19,725 nt of DNA from JAKRSD01 sp964473995 (GTDB taxonomy: Bacteria; Bacteroidota; Bacteroidia; CAIKAF01), in assembly GCA_964473995.1 (NCBI GenBank), contig CAYYRB010000047.1, positions 1-19,725 on the forward strand. Reading direction: 5' to 3'. Positions 1 through 6,546 of this stretch are shown here, piece after piece. Within the stretch, counting starts at the first letter, position 1; the number at the start of each line of letters is the position of its first letter. Made by a program: the position numbers and the translations under genes. The notes beneath the pieces are model-generated. The model searched no databases. It was not told the origin of the DNA and saw only the letters and a list, made by a program, of their open reading frames with translations.

Positions 1-106
1 AATCAAACGGTTAAACAACCGAACAATCTAAGAGGGTTTGCTCCCCATGCTGCCCGCGATTTAGCATCCCGGGCTTCCGTAATCATGGATTTGTAATTCG
101 TTTTTA

Positions 107-123
107 GCAGATTACCAATCTGC
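107..123. repeat. Perfect 7-bp inverted repeat
   Basis: GCAGATT (107-113) and AATCTGC (117-123) form a perfect 7-base-pair stem with a 3-base loop ACC. It is the best preserved member of a short series of phased palindromes in 52-150. No T-tract follows on either strand, so it is not a convincing terminator. Confidence 0.6.
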
Positions 124-304
124 CATTAAGAACTTCCGGATTTAAAATATGAAAAACAAAAAGATAAACTACTTATTAACAAAAAAAACAAGTTTTACTA
201 TTTTTTTCGCAGTATGAGGTTTGTAACTGAGCATGGCGTGGCTTAGAGTTTTTTCTTCTTTTCGGCTGCCCTTAAATTTTATTGACCGTCTTCTCCAAGT
301 ATGG

Positions 305-339
305 CGTGTAGGTGCATACCCAAAAGTTGCACTTACACG
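305..339. repeat. Strong hairpin downstream of the small membrane protein gene
   Basis: CGTGTAGGTGCA (305-316) pairs with TGCACTTACACG (328-339): 12 base pairs with a single G-T wobble and an 11-base loop that contains TACCCAAAAG. It lies just beyond the stop codon (minus-strand sense) of the 382-594 gene and directly beside GTTATGGGCAA (342-352). That resembles the GTTAGCGGTA that abuts the stop of the lipoprotein gene. No T-tract follows, so a recombination or cassette-boundary role is as likely as termination. Confidence 0.6.
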
Positions 340-381
340 TTGTTATGGGCAATTTTATGAATAACTAACCTCCATGAATAT

Positions 382-594
382 TTATTTATCTTTTTTTTGA
401 CTAATTAAAGAAATTAAAAAAGCAATACTAAGCAGTGCTAATCCTATAAGAATTGTATTTAATTTGGCGCCAGGGTGTTCTAAATAGCCTGCATTTCTAA
501 ATTGCAATCCAAAAATAGGAAGGATATAGCTTAAAAAACCCACTAATATTGCTGCAATGCCTAAGCGAGAAAAAAGTTGAATTAAAATTTTCAT
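382..594 (-). CDS. Small hypothetical membrane protein, 70 aa
   Basis: This is a 70-residue product with two hydrophobic segments, about residues 8-28 and 45-64, and a short polar loop carrying a Gly/Pro-rich turn (residues 36-43). It ends in a lysine-rich tail (QKKDK), so both ends probably face the cytoplasm. The family is not recognised. The start is the only ATG that keeps the first hydrophobic segment whole. It stands alone on the minus strand, 210 bases beyond the stop of the lipoprotein gene, inside the A+T-rich repeat-bearing stretch, and is followed by the 305-339 hairpin. It may be a single-gene accessory cassette. Because it is short and unrecognised, expression is uncertain. Confidence 0.5.
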   Translation of the reverse strand: MKILIQLFSRLGIAAILVGFLSYILPIFGLQFRNAGYLEHPGAKLNTILIGLALLSIAFLISLISQKKDK

Positions 595-793
595 CTTATA
601 TTATTTTAATGGTACCTACTCTTTAATGGATTTTCGACAATCTCCATTTTTTTGTCGTTTAAACTTGACCATAAAGGTTTTCAGCTACACGAAGGGCGGG
701 ATTTTTACCACAAAACTTGATTTGAAAAACTAATGTTTGATTAACCATAAAACTGTCTTTGGAACACGAAACCCCGCCTTTTGGGTAGGTGCT
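595..793. other. Intergenic spacer with short direct and inverted repeats
   Basis: No gene is seen. The spacer holds an 11-base direct repeat with one mismatch (TTGACCATAAA at 665-675; TTAACCATAAA at 741-751). It also holds an imperfect inverted pair rich in G and C (AAGGGCGGGAT at 692-702 against AACCCCGCCTT at 770-780, about 8 of 11 pairs). These G+C clusters stand out in an otherwise A+T-rich sequence and sit next to the boundary repeat at 794-809. Confidence 0.45.
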
Positions 794-809
794 GTTAGCG
801 GTAGTTATT
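794..809 (+). repeat. Left copy of the inverted repeat flanking the lipoprotein gene
   Basis: GTTAGCGGTAGTTATT overlaps the stop codon (805-807) of the lipoprotein gene. Its reverse complement, with one mismatch, is at 1951-1966 just ahead of that gene's start. The pair brackets the coding region almost exactly. Confidence 0.75.
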
Positions 810-1944
810 GTGATTCGCACCATTTCAATATTTGATCATAAAGGGAATGAATAGATATAGTTTTGTCTGTTTTGTAAATTGCCATTAATTTTTGATTGAA
901 GTCTTTAAACTTGATAAAGTTCCTTCTTTCCGTCATTTGTTTTTCCATTTTTGGAATGAATATGGCAACATCAGCTTCTGAAAAATTATCCATACAATAG
1001 AGAGAGAATACGGCAAAGGTCATGTATTCGTTGAAAACAGCATCTGGTGTTTTATAGGCTTGCGTCCTACTGCTTTCAAATTCATTTACCCATTTGATAC
1101 GATTTGAAAAAACACGATTTATTCTTTTTCGATAGGTGTCAGATATTGGGTTAACAAAATTATGGTCAATTTCTGTGAAAACAACCCTTGAATTAAGCAT
1201 TTCGTTTACATTCATGTTATATTCTTCAAAAATCAGGGAACGACAAACAAACATTACTGTTTGTTCGAAATTATTGTCTTTGTACTTTTGAGTCGCATGT
1301 GCCCCGCCAACCAGTGGTGAAAAATAAACAACGTAATTGTCATAGCTAAATCCAAACTTTGACACGAGCCATTTTTGCATTTTGTCAATCGGATTGAGCT
1401 GTTGATAACTGCTAATCAAGCTATCGTAATAAGGCTTGTTTTGCTTATAAAATTCTCTGAATCCAGATTTCATTGAAAAATCCTCTATAAGTGAAATATT
1501 GCTGAGTATCGGATCCTTCAAATTATTAAATCCCATTCTCCTTATGGGACCATTATTTTTGATGAAATTGTCGGGTGTAAAGGTATAGCCACACGCATTC
1601 ATCTTCATAGAATAATAGTACCAATAGCTATAAACATCATTCGATGAAATGATATGTGTATTAATGGTGTCCATGATAGCATGACCGGCAAAAGGTAAAA
1701 ATTTAGTACGAACTTTTTGATAATAAGGAGTGGTCATATCAACCATATTTGAATCTAGCTGTCCGATTTTTGAAATAGCAATAAGTATGTTTGCTAATTC
1801 ATGAACTTCTGGTACACTGACTTCAAATTTACCCTTGTGTTCAGATATATATTGTTTTGTGAAAACAACATTCCTTTCAGTATTACAAGAGCTGATAAGA
1901 ATAAAAGTCAAACAGATTATATTGAAATAAAGTAATTTTCCCAT
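805..1944 (-). CDS. Predicted lipoprotein with ExxH motif, DUF4932-like
   Basis: This 379-residue product begins with a short hydrophobic signal ending in a lipobox (LISSC, Cys20), so it is probably lipid-anchored at the cell envelope. Residues 206-218 hold VYFSPLVGGAHAT (His216) and residues 256-266 hold FTEIDHNFVNP (Glu258, His261, Asn265); a further acidic EYMT lies at 306-309. The E-x-x-H core looks like a gluzincin metallopeptidase helix whose first His is Thr257, so a degenerate or variant zinc site is possible. The overall pattern reminds me of the DUF4932 family of Bacteroidota, but I cannot confirm this. It is more A+T-rich than the genes beyond 2200 and is bracketed by near-perfect 16-base inverted repeats, which suggests acquisition as a unit. 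Its substrate and role are unknown. Confidence 0.65.
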   Translation of the reverse strand: MGKLLYFNIICLTFILISSCNTERNVVFTKQYISEHKGKFEVSVPEVHELANILIAISKIGQLDSNMVDMTTPYYQKVRTKFLPFAGHAIMDTINTHIISSNDVYSYWYYYSMKMNACGYTFTPDNFIKNNGPIRRMGFNNLKDPILSNISLIEDFSMKSGFREFYKQNKPYYDSLISSYQQLNPIDKMQKWLVSKFGFSYDNYVVYFSPLVGGAHATQKYKDNNFEQTVMFVCRSLIFEEYNMNVNEMLNSRVVFTEIDHNFVNPISDTYRKRINRVFSNRIKWVNEFESSRTQAYKTPDAVFNEYMTFAVFSLYCMDNFSEADVAIFIPKMEKQMTERRNFIKFKDFNQKLMAIYKTDKTISIHSLYDQILKWCESQ

Positions 1945-1950
1945 ACTTAT

Positions 1951-1966
1951 AATAATTACCGCTAAC
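1951..1966 (-). repeat. Right copy of the inverted repeat flanking the lipoprotein gene
   Basis: AATAATTACCGCTAAC is the reverse complement, with one mismatch, of the repeat at 794-809. It lies 6 bases ahead of the lipoprotein start codon (1942-1944). Together the two copies define a 1.17-kb unit (794-1966) that contains one gene and little else. Confidence 0.75.
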
Positions 1967-2040
1967 TTGTTTATATGCGCTATAAAATTTCGCTTATTCG
2001 TCTAATTTGGGTAGATATGCGCAACTCGGGTTCCTTTTCC

Positions 2041-2076
2041 TTATTTTTTGTCTCAACAGGTTTGAGTCAAAAATAA
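2041..2076. repeat. A+T-extended hairpin
   Basis: TTATTTTTTGTCTCAA (2041-2056) faces TTGAGTCAAAAATAA (2062-2076) across the 5-base loop CAGGT, with one mismatch and one bulge. The T-run precedes and the A-run follows the stem on both strands, the reverse of an intrinsic terminator. It marks the right end of the A+T-rich accessory stretch. Confidence 0.55.
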
Positions 2077-2165
2077 ATACCCTGTTTCACAAATCCAAAA
2101 AAAATTGCCGGCCAAAGGTTTAGCCACGGTTTACCCTAGTCATCTGCAAAAATTACTGATTCATC

Positions 2166-2182
2166 CGGCGCCCGCAGCGCCG
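2166..2182 (-). terminator. G+C-rich hairpin after the beta-propeller gene, possible terminator
   Basis: CGGCGC (2166-2171) and GCGCCG (2177-2182) form a perfect 6-base-pair stem with loop CCGCA. It lies about 20 bases downstream of the TAG stop (2204-2206) of the secreted beta-propeller gene. The nearest T-run on the minus strand is some 18 bases further on (2144-2148), so termination is only a possibility. Confidence 0.35.
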
Positions 2183-2203
2183 CAGGTTTCAAAAATCCAA
2201 CAT

Positions 2204-3808
2204 CTACTTATGCACCACCGCAAACTTCACGGTATGTCCCTTTTTTCCCGCAAACAAATGCAGCACGTAGGTGCCCTGCGCCAGAAAATCGGTCTCCAGC
2301 TGCAAATACGAAACAGCCTGCAGCTTCCTGGAAAATAACACCTTGCCGTTCATGTCCGTTATCTTTACTTCGTCCACCGAATAAGGAATGCCTAAAATCT
2401 GCAGCTGCTCATCCGCGGGAACGGGCCAAACCACCAAGTCGGAAAAATCATCGGCAGGCGGCGGAGGCACATAGCCCAAAGGCCTCAACTGTACATCCAA
2501 TTGAGTCACCTCACCGGGCCTCAACGTCACATACCGCGTTTTGCTCTCATAACCCGCCTTCACAAAACTCACCAAAAACAGCCCCGAATCGGGCGAACCG
2601 GTTTTGTACCCGCCCAAAATATCCGTGGAAAGGGTTTGCCCCGGCATCAACCCGGAAAAGAATACATCCACCCCGTTCAGCGGATTTCCCGTGGCCGTAT
2701 CGGTAACGGTTCCCTCCAGGTAGCCCGCACGCACATACGCCGGATTCAGCACAAAAAGCCCGTTTTGCCGGTCACCCGCAATAATCCGCCCGCTTTTAAA
2801 GTACGGATAGGCATCCCACACGCCCCAGAAATTGCTGCCCGTGTCGGGCCAAAAGGTATCGTAATAACCCGTGATGACCATGTTTTCCGGCCGGTGGGCA
2901 TCAATCAGCACCACGCCCTCGCGGTAGTACGCCGTAGGCAGCCAGCCGTTTAAGTAGCGCACGTTGTGGGGCGTTTCTCCCCCCGGCGGATCCATCTGAA
3001 TCCGGCTGATCTCGCGGATGTTGCCCCAGTCGGAAATGTCGTAGGCGGTCACGAATCCGTCGGCCACTTCATCCGTCACAAAGAGCACCTTGCTTTCATC
3101 ATCGGGCCAGGCATTGTGCGTAAATACGCCCGGTGTGGTCTGCGCGGCACGAAAAACGATGTCGGACGAATCATTGATTTGAAACAGCCCGAAATACCCT
3201 TCGTATATGGCGGCCGCATAGAGCGTATCATTCCGCACAAAACCGTCGTGAAAGTAAGGCCAGCCGATGTTGGCAAAATAGGTGGGATTTTCCGGGTCGG
3301 GTTCCAGATTCAAAATCACGCAACCGCCCCCGCCGGGATATCCCGTAGCCCCGTAAATAAAGCATTTTCCCTTTTCATCAATCCAAATGGTGTGTCCGTT
3401 TCGCAGCGTATCGGTACCCACGAGTTTTACCTGGGTATGACTTAAATTCGTGTCGGGCAGGTTTTTCAGGTTGATGATCGTGAGGCCTCCTCCGCCCTCC
3501 GTTACCACATAGGCGTAGTGTTTGTAGGTTTTCACTTCACGCCAGATGCTTTTGCGTCCCGGTACGAAATACACTTCCTTTGGATTGCCCGGTTCATTCA
3601 GATCCACCACGCTGGTGCCTTTGCAGGTGCCCACGATGGCGTATTCGCGTCCGGCTTCATCGGTATAGCCCCACAAGGCACTCAGGCAGGTGTCGTAAGG
3701 CAGATACCCCTCCAGGGCGATGTTTTTGCTGAACTGGGCTCTTGTTCCCACGCAGAGGAAAAGAACCGATACGGTAAGCCCTAAGGCTCTGGCTAGTTTA
3801 TTCTTCAA
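2204..3808 (-). CDS. Secreted choice-of-anchor B/LVIVD beta-propeller protein with type IX sorting domain
   Basis: The predicted product is 534 residues. I place the start at a TTG (3806-3808): it puts a textbook signal peptide (Lys/Arg-rich, then LGLTVSVLFLCVG, cleavage after TRA at residue 24) at the N terminus, whereas the upstream ATG at 3862 would bury it 20 residues deep inside the parC overlap. Residues about 30-360 are a beta-propeller of the LVIVD/choice-of-anchor B type (repeats such as GLTIINL, GVVLID, GLFVLNP). Residues about 363-440 are a carboxypeptidase-regulatory-like beta sandwich (LEGTVTDTATGNPLNGVDVF). Residues about 460-534 are a Por-type C-terminal sorting domain (WPVPADEQLQI, KITDMNGKVLF, GTYVLHL), the tag for type IX secretion. 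It is probably exported to the surface or medium; no catalytic site is seen. The TTG overlaps the parC stop by 11 bases, implying co-transcription and possibly translational coupling. Confidence 0.8.
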   Translation of the reverse strand: MKNKLARALGLTVSVLFLCVGTRAQFSKNIALEGYLPYDTCLSALWGYTDEAGREYAIVGTCKGTSVVDLNEPGNPKEVYFVPGRKSIWREVKTYKHYAYVVTEGGGGLTIINLKNLPDTNLSHTQVKLVGTDTLRNGHTIWIDEKGKCFIYGATGYPGGGGCVILNLEPDPENPTYFANIGWPYFHDGFVRNDTLYAAAIYEGYFGLFQINDSSDIVFRAAQTTPGVFTHNAWPDDESKVLFVTDEVADGFVTAYDISDWGNIREISRIQMDPPGGETPHNVRYLNGWLPTAYYREGVVLIDAHRPENMVITGYYDTFWPDTGSNFWGVWDAYPYFKSGRIIAGDRQNGLFVLNPAYVRAGYLEGTVTDTATGNPLNGVDVFFSGLMPGQTLSTDILGGYKTGSPDSGLFLVSFVKAGYESKTRYVTLRPGEVTQLDVQLRPLGYVPPPPADDFSDLVVWPVPADEQLQILGIPYSVDEVKITDMNGKVLFSRKLQAVSYLQLETDFLAQGTYVLHLFAGKKGHTVKFAVVHK

Positions 3809-6386
3809 ATCCCAATTCGGTTTGGCTGTCCTGATCCCGTAAATCAATTTCAATGGATTCATCCGCTTCCCCGGCCTGTTCTTCTTCCGCGTCGGGCAGG
3901 GACTCATGCTCCACCACACTCTGAATTTCGCGGAAGTTGAGTTTGTTGCCGCGGGCCGTATCGCCCTTCACACCCACCAACTCCCAGATGTCGATGACCT
4001 CCGTTTTTTCTTCGCCGCTGCGGCCGAACAGGAAGGTAACCTCCGCACGCGGGTATTTATCGGTGGTGATGAAAATGATTTCGCAATCTTCGTTTTCGGG
4101 CAGGAAGGGAATGATTTTATCCGGTGTTTCGGGGGTAAAGCGTTTGGCAAAAAACTCGCCCCGGCTGAAATCGGCATACACCACGGAAACAATCAAACCG
4201 GGTTTGAATTTCCTGAGCAGAATGGGCTTTTCTTCGAAGTAAGTGGTAGGCTCGGGCGAAACCATGCGGTAGGTGCCGTTTTGCATAAAGGCCAGTACGC
4301 GCTCTCCCGGACGGAAGCCGGCCACTTCCTCGCCGCGCGCATCGTAGTTGAAACGGAGCGAAGTGGAATCAAACCAGACCGTACGGGCCGATGATTGTCC
4401 CTCGCCCTGCGATTTGCGCACGATTTTGCGGATGGGCAGTTTGCTCAGGATGTTCCCCTGCGAGTCCCTGCCCTTCACGGCCATTTCGCCCAGATCCACG
4501 TCGAAAAATTGCTTTTTCAGTTTGGGACGCGGTTTCAGATATACGGTGAGCACTTCGGTTTCCCCGAACGGATTCGCCGTAAAATACACCACGGAACTTC
4601 CGGCGGTTCCTTTGGTGAGGTCGTAATCTTTATCGCGCGTGATGCCCTGAACCCGGAAACGCTTCATCAGGTAGCTGCCCTGTTTACCGTCGCGGTAAAT
4701 CATGTGGTACACGGTGTCCCGGTCTTCCCGCTTGAAGATATTCACATAGCGGGCATTTTTCCCGATGTAGGTTTTATCGGTGACTTTCGACACCATCATG
4801 GTGCCGTCCTCCCGAAACACGATCATATCATCCAAATCGGACACATCGCAGATCAGTTCACCCGTTTTGAGTCCGAAGCCCGCAAATCCGTTTTCCTTAT
4901 CCCAGTACAATTTTTCGTTGCGCACCACCACCTGAACGGCTTCCACGGCATCGAAGGAGCGGATTTCGGTTTTGCGTTCACGCCCTGCGCTGTATTTTTT
5001 CTTCAGGTCTTTGTACCAGGCGATGGCGTAGTCATTCAAATGTTCCAGATGATGCTGCACTTCCTTCAATTCTTCCTGCAGCTTTTTCATGGCCTCGTCG
5101 GCCTTGAATCCGTCGAATTTGGAAATGCGTTTGATTTTTATTTCCGTCAGGCGCACCAGATCGTCCTTGGTGATTTCGCGGAAGAATTCTTTTTTGAACG
5201 GCTTTAAACCCTTGTCAATCGTGGCGAGTACCTCGTCCCAGGTTTCACATTCTTCAATTTTCCGGTAGATGCGGTTTTCGATGAATATCTTTTCGAGCGA
5301 GGTGTACAGGATGGACTCCATCAATTCGCCCTTGCGGATGTTGAGCTCCATGCCGAGCAGCTCCTTGGTCTGCTTCGTATTTTCTCTGAGAATATCGTTT
5401 ACACCGAGAAAAACGGGCTTTTCATTGATGATGACGCAGCTGTTGGGCGAAATGCTGATTTCACAATCGGTGAAGGCATAGAGGGCCTCCACCGTAAGAT
5501 CGGGCGAAGTGCCCGGAGGCAGGTGCACCAGAATCTCCACATGTTCCGCGGTATTATCCTCTACCTTTTTGATTTTGATTTTCCCTTTGTCGTTGGCCGC
5601 CACGATGCTGTCGATCAGACCGCCCGTAGTGGTACCGAAGGGAATTTCGTTGATGCAGAGTGTTTTGTTATCCACCACGGAAATGCGGGCGCGTATGCGT
5701 ATTTTTCCACCCCGCAGACCGTTGTTATATTTGGAACAGTCGGCCATGCCCCCCGTGGGAAAATCGGGGAGAATGTTCGGTGATTTACCTTTCAGAATCT
5801 CGATGGAGGCATCGAGCAGTTCCACAAAATTATGCGGCATGATTTTGCAGGCCAATCCCACCGCGATACCTTCCACGCCCTGCGCCAGGAGCAGCGGAAA
5901 TTTCACGGGATGCGTCACGGGTTCGCGGTTCCTGCCGTCGTACGAAGCCTGCCATACGGTGGTTTTTGGATTGAACACCACATCCTTGGCAAATTTGGTG
6001 AGGCGTGCCTCAATATACCGCGGTGCAGCCGCTCCGTCGCCCGTCATGATGTTTCCCCAGTTTCCCTGGGTATCAATCAATAAATCCTTCTGGCCCAAAG
6101 CCACCATGGCATCGCCGATGGAGGCATCCCCGTGCGGGTGATATTTCATGGTGTTTCCCACCACATTGGCCACTTTGTTATACCGCCCGTCCTCCAGCTC
6201 CCACATGGAATGAAGGATACGGCGCTGCACGGGTTTCAAACCGTCTTCCAACGCCGGTACGGCACGCTCCAAAATCACATAGGAGGCATAATCGATAAAA
6301 TACTCCTTGTACATCCCGGCCAACGGTGTGATGGCACCGCCGTTCAACTCGCCGTTTTCCGGAACTGTGGGATTTTCTGAACTCAT
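3798..6386 (-). CDS. parC: DNA topoisomerase IV subunit A
   Basis: This 862-residue product is a type IIA topoisomerase A subunit, which cuts and rejoins DNA in chromosome decatenation together with the ATPase subunit ParE. From the chosen start, the winged-helix/tower core begins near residue 20 (YASYVILERAVPALEDGLKPVQRRIL). It has HPHGD at 83-87 and the catalytic Tyr124 within AAAPRYIEARL. The C-terminal part is a beta-pinwheel without a GyrA box (QRRGGKG-like), which favours ParC over GyrA. A very acidic tail (ESLPDAEEEQAGEADESIEIDL) follows. The start is ATG 6384-6386: a TATTTTTG promoter element ends only 4 bases before it, and the 14 extra codons of a longer frame would cover that promoter. 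No parE is seen on either side, although the two are often adjacent in related genomes. Confidence 0.92.
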   Translation of the reverse strand: MSSENPTVPENGELNGGAITPLAGMYKEYFIDYASYVILERAVPALEDGLKPVQRRILHSMWELEDGRYNKVANVVGNTMKYHPHGDASIGDAMVALGQKDLLIDTQGNWGNIMTGDGAAAPRYIEARLTKFAKDVVFNPKTTVWQASYDGRNREPVTHPVKFPLLLAQGVEGIAVGLACKIMPHNFVELLDASIEILKGKSPNILPDFPTGGMADCSKYNNGLRGGKIRIRARISVVDNKTLCINEIPFGTTTGGLIDSIVAANDKGKIKIKKVEDNTAEHVEILVHLPPGTSPDLTVEALYAFTDCEISISPNSCVIINEKPVFLGVNDILRENTKQTKELLGMELNIRKGELMESILYTSLEKIFIENRIYRKIEECETWDEVLATIDKGLKPFKKEFFREITKDDLVRLTEIKIKRISKFDGFKADEAMKKLQEELKEVQHHLEHLNDYAIAWYKDLKKKYSAGRERKTEIRSFDAVEAVQVVVRNEKLYWDKENGFAGFGLKTGELICDVSDLDDMIVFREDGTMMVSKVTDKTYIGKNARYVNIFKREDRDTVYHMIYRDGKQGSYLMKRFRVQGITRDKDYDLTKGTAGSSVVYFTANPFGETEVLTVYLKPRPKLKKQFFDVDLGEMAVKGRDSQGNILSKLPIRKIVRKSQGEGQSSARTVWFDSTSLRFNYDARGEEVAGFRPGERVLAFMQNGTYRMVSPEPTTYFEEKPILLRKFKPGLIVSVVYADFSRGEFFAKRFTPETPDKIIPFLPENEDCEIIFITTDKYPRAEVTFLFGRSGEEKTEVIDIWELVGVKGDTARGNKLNFREIQSVVEHESLPDAEEEQAGEADESIEIDLRDQDSQTELGFEE

Positions 6387-6390
6387 GGTA

Positions 6391-6398
6391 CAAAAATA
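6391..6398 (-). promoter_or_regulatory. Bacteroidota -7 element (TATTTTTG) for parC
   Basis: On the minus strand TATTTTTG matches the TAnnTTTG consensus; TTTC lies 20 bases upstream as a poor -33 element. It ends 4 bases before the parC ATG, so transcription would begin at or very near the start codon, giving a leaderless or nearly leaderless mRNA. Confidence 0.55.
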
Positions 6399-6508
6399 GA
6401 CCTTTGCACGGGAAAAGCGAAACCCCACTTCCGGGATTTATCAACCAATTGCATTTTATTACGCAAACCGCTGCAGACCAAATCGTTCTTAAATCACCAA
6501 CGAGGAGG

Positions 6509-6540
6509 TTTGGGGCATGTTTATTTTTGGTTTAGCTTTG
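6509..6540 (+). promoter_or_regulatory. Bacteroidota-type promoter (TTTG-N20-TAGCTTTG) for the methyltransferase
   Basis: TTTG (6509-6512) and TAGCTTTG (6533-6540) match both halves of the TTTG / TAnnTTTG consensus at a 20-base spacing. This is the best two-part promoter match in the window. The expected start of transcription is about 6545, one or two bases before the ATG at 6547. The element overlaps the alternative upstream ATG (6517), so that start and this promoter exclude one another. Confidence 0.6.
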
Positions 6541-6546
6541 CAAAAT

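Larger units (their letters stand above)
1..381. other. Gene-free A+T-rich flank with decayed palindromes
   Basis: I see no credible coding region here. Four phased imperfect palindromes, each built around a GATT/AATC core, lie at about 52-74, 87-99, 107-123 and 136-150; only the third (GCAGATT-ACC-AATCTGC) is perfect. A stronger hairpin lies at 305-339 and is listed separately. The stretch is visibly richer in A+T than the sequence beyond 2100, which fits a decayed mobile or accessory segment. The origin is not recognised. Confidence 0.5.

Noticed and set aside
794..1966. Integron gene cassette with attC sites
   Set aside because: The flanking GTTAGCGGTA and TACCGCTAAC do not satisfy the GTTRRRY / RYYYAAC core sequences and no integrase is present. 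It is kept only as a cassette-like unit.
2041..2076. Bidirectional terminator
   Set aside because: T-runs precede and A-runs follow the stem on both strands, the wrong polarity for intrinsic termination.
4395..5207. Long open frame (270 codons) on the plus strand opposite parC
   Set aside because: It is antisense to a clearly conserved topoisomerase gene, its residue pattern is biased (His/Phe/Gly-rich) as expected of a shadow frame, and it shows no domain. The same holds for the other plus-strand frames in 2500-6380.
3798..6386. DNA gyrase subunit A
   Set aside because: No GyrA-box is seen in the C-terminal pinwheel, and the AAAPRYIEARL active-site context with a long acidic tail fits the Bacteroidota topoisomerase IV A type better. 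The distinction is not absolute.
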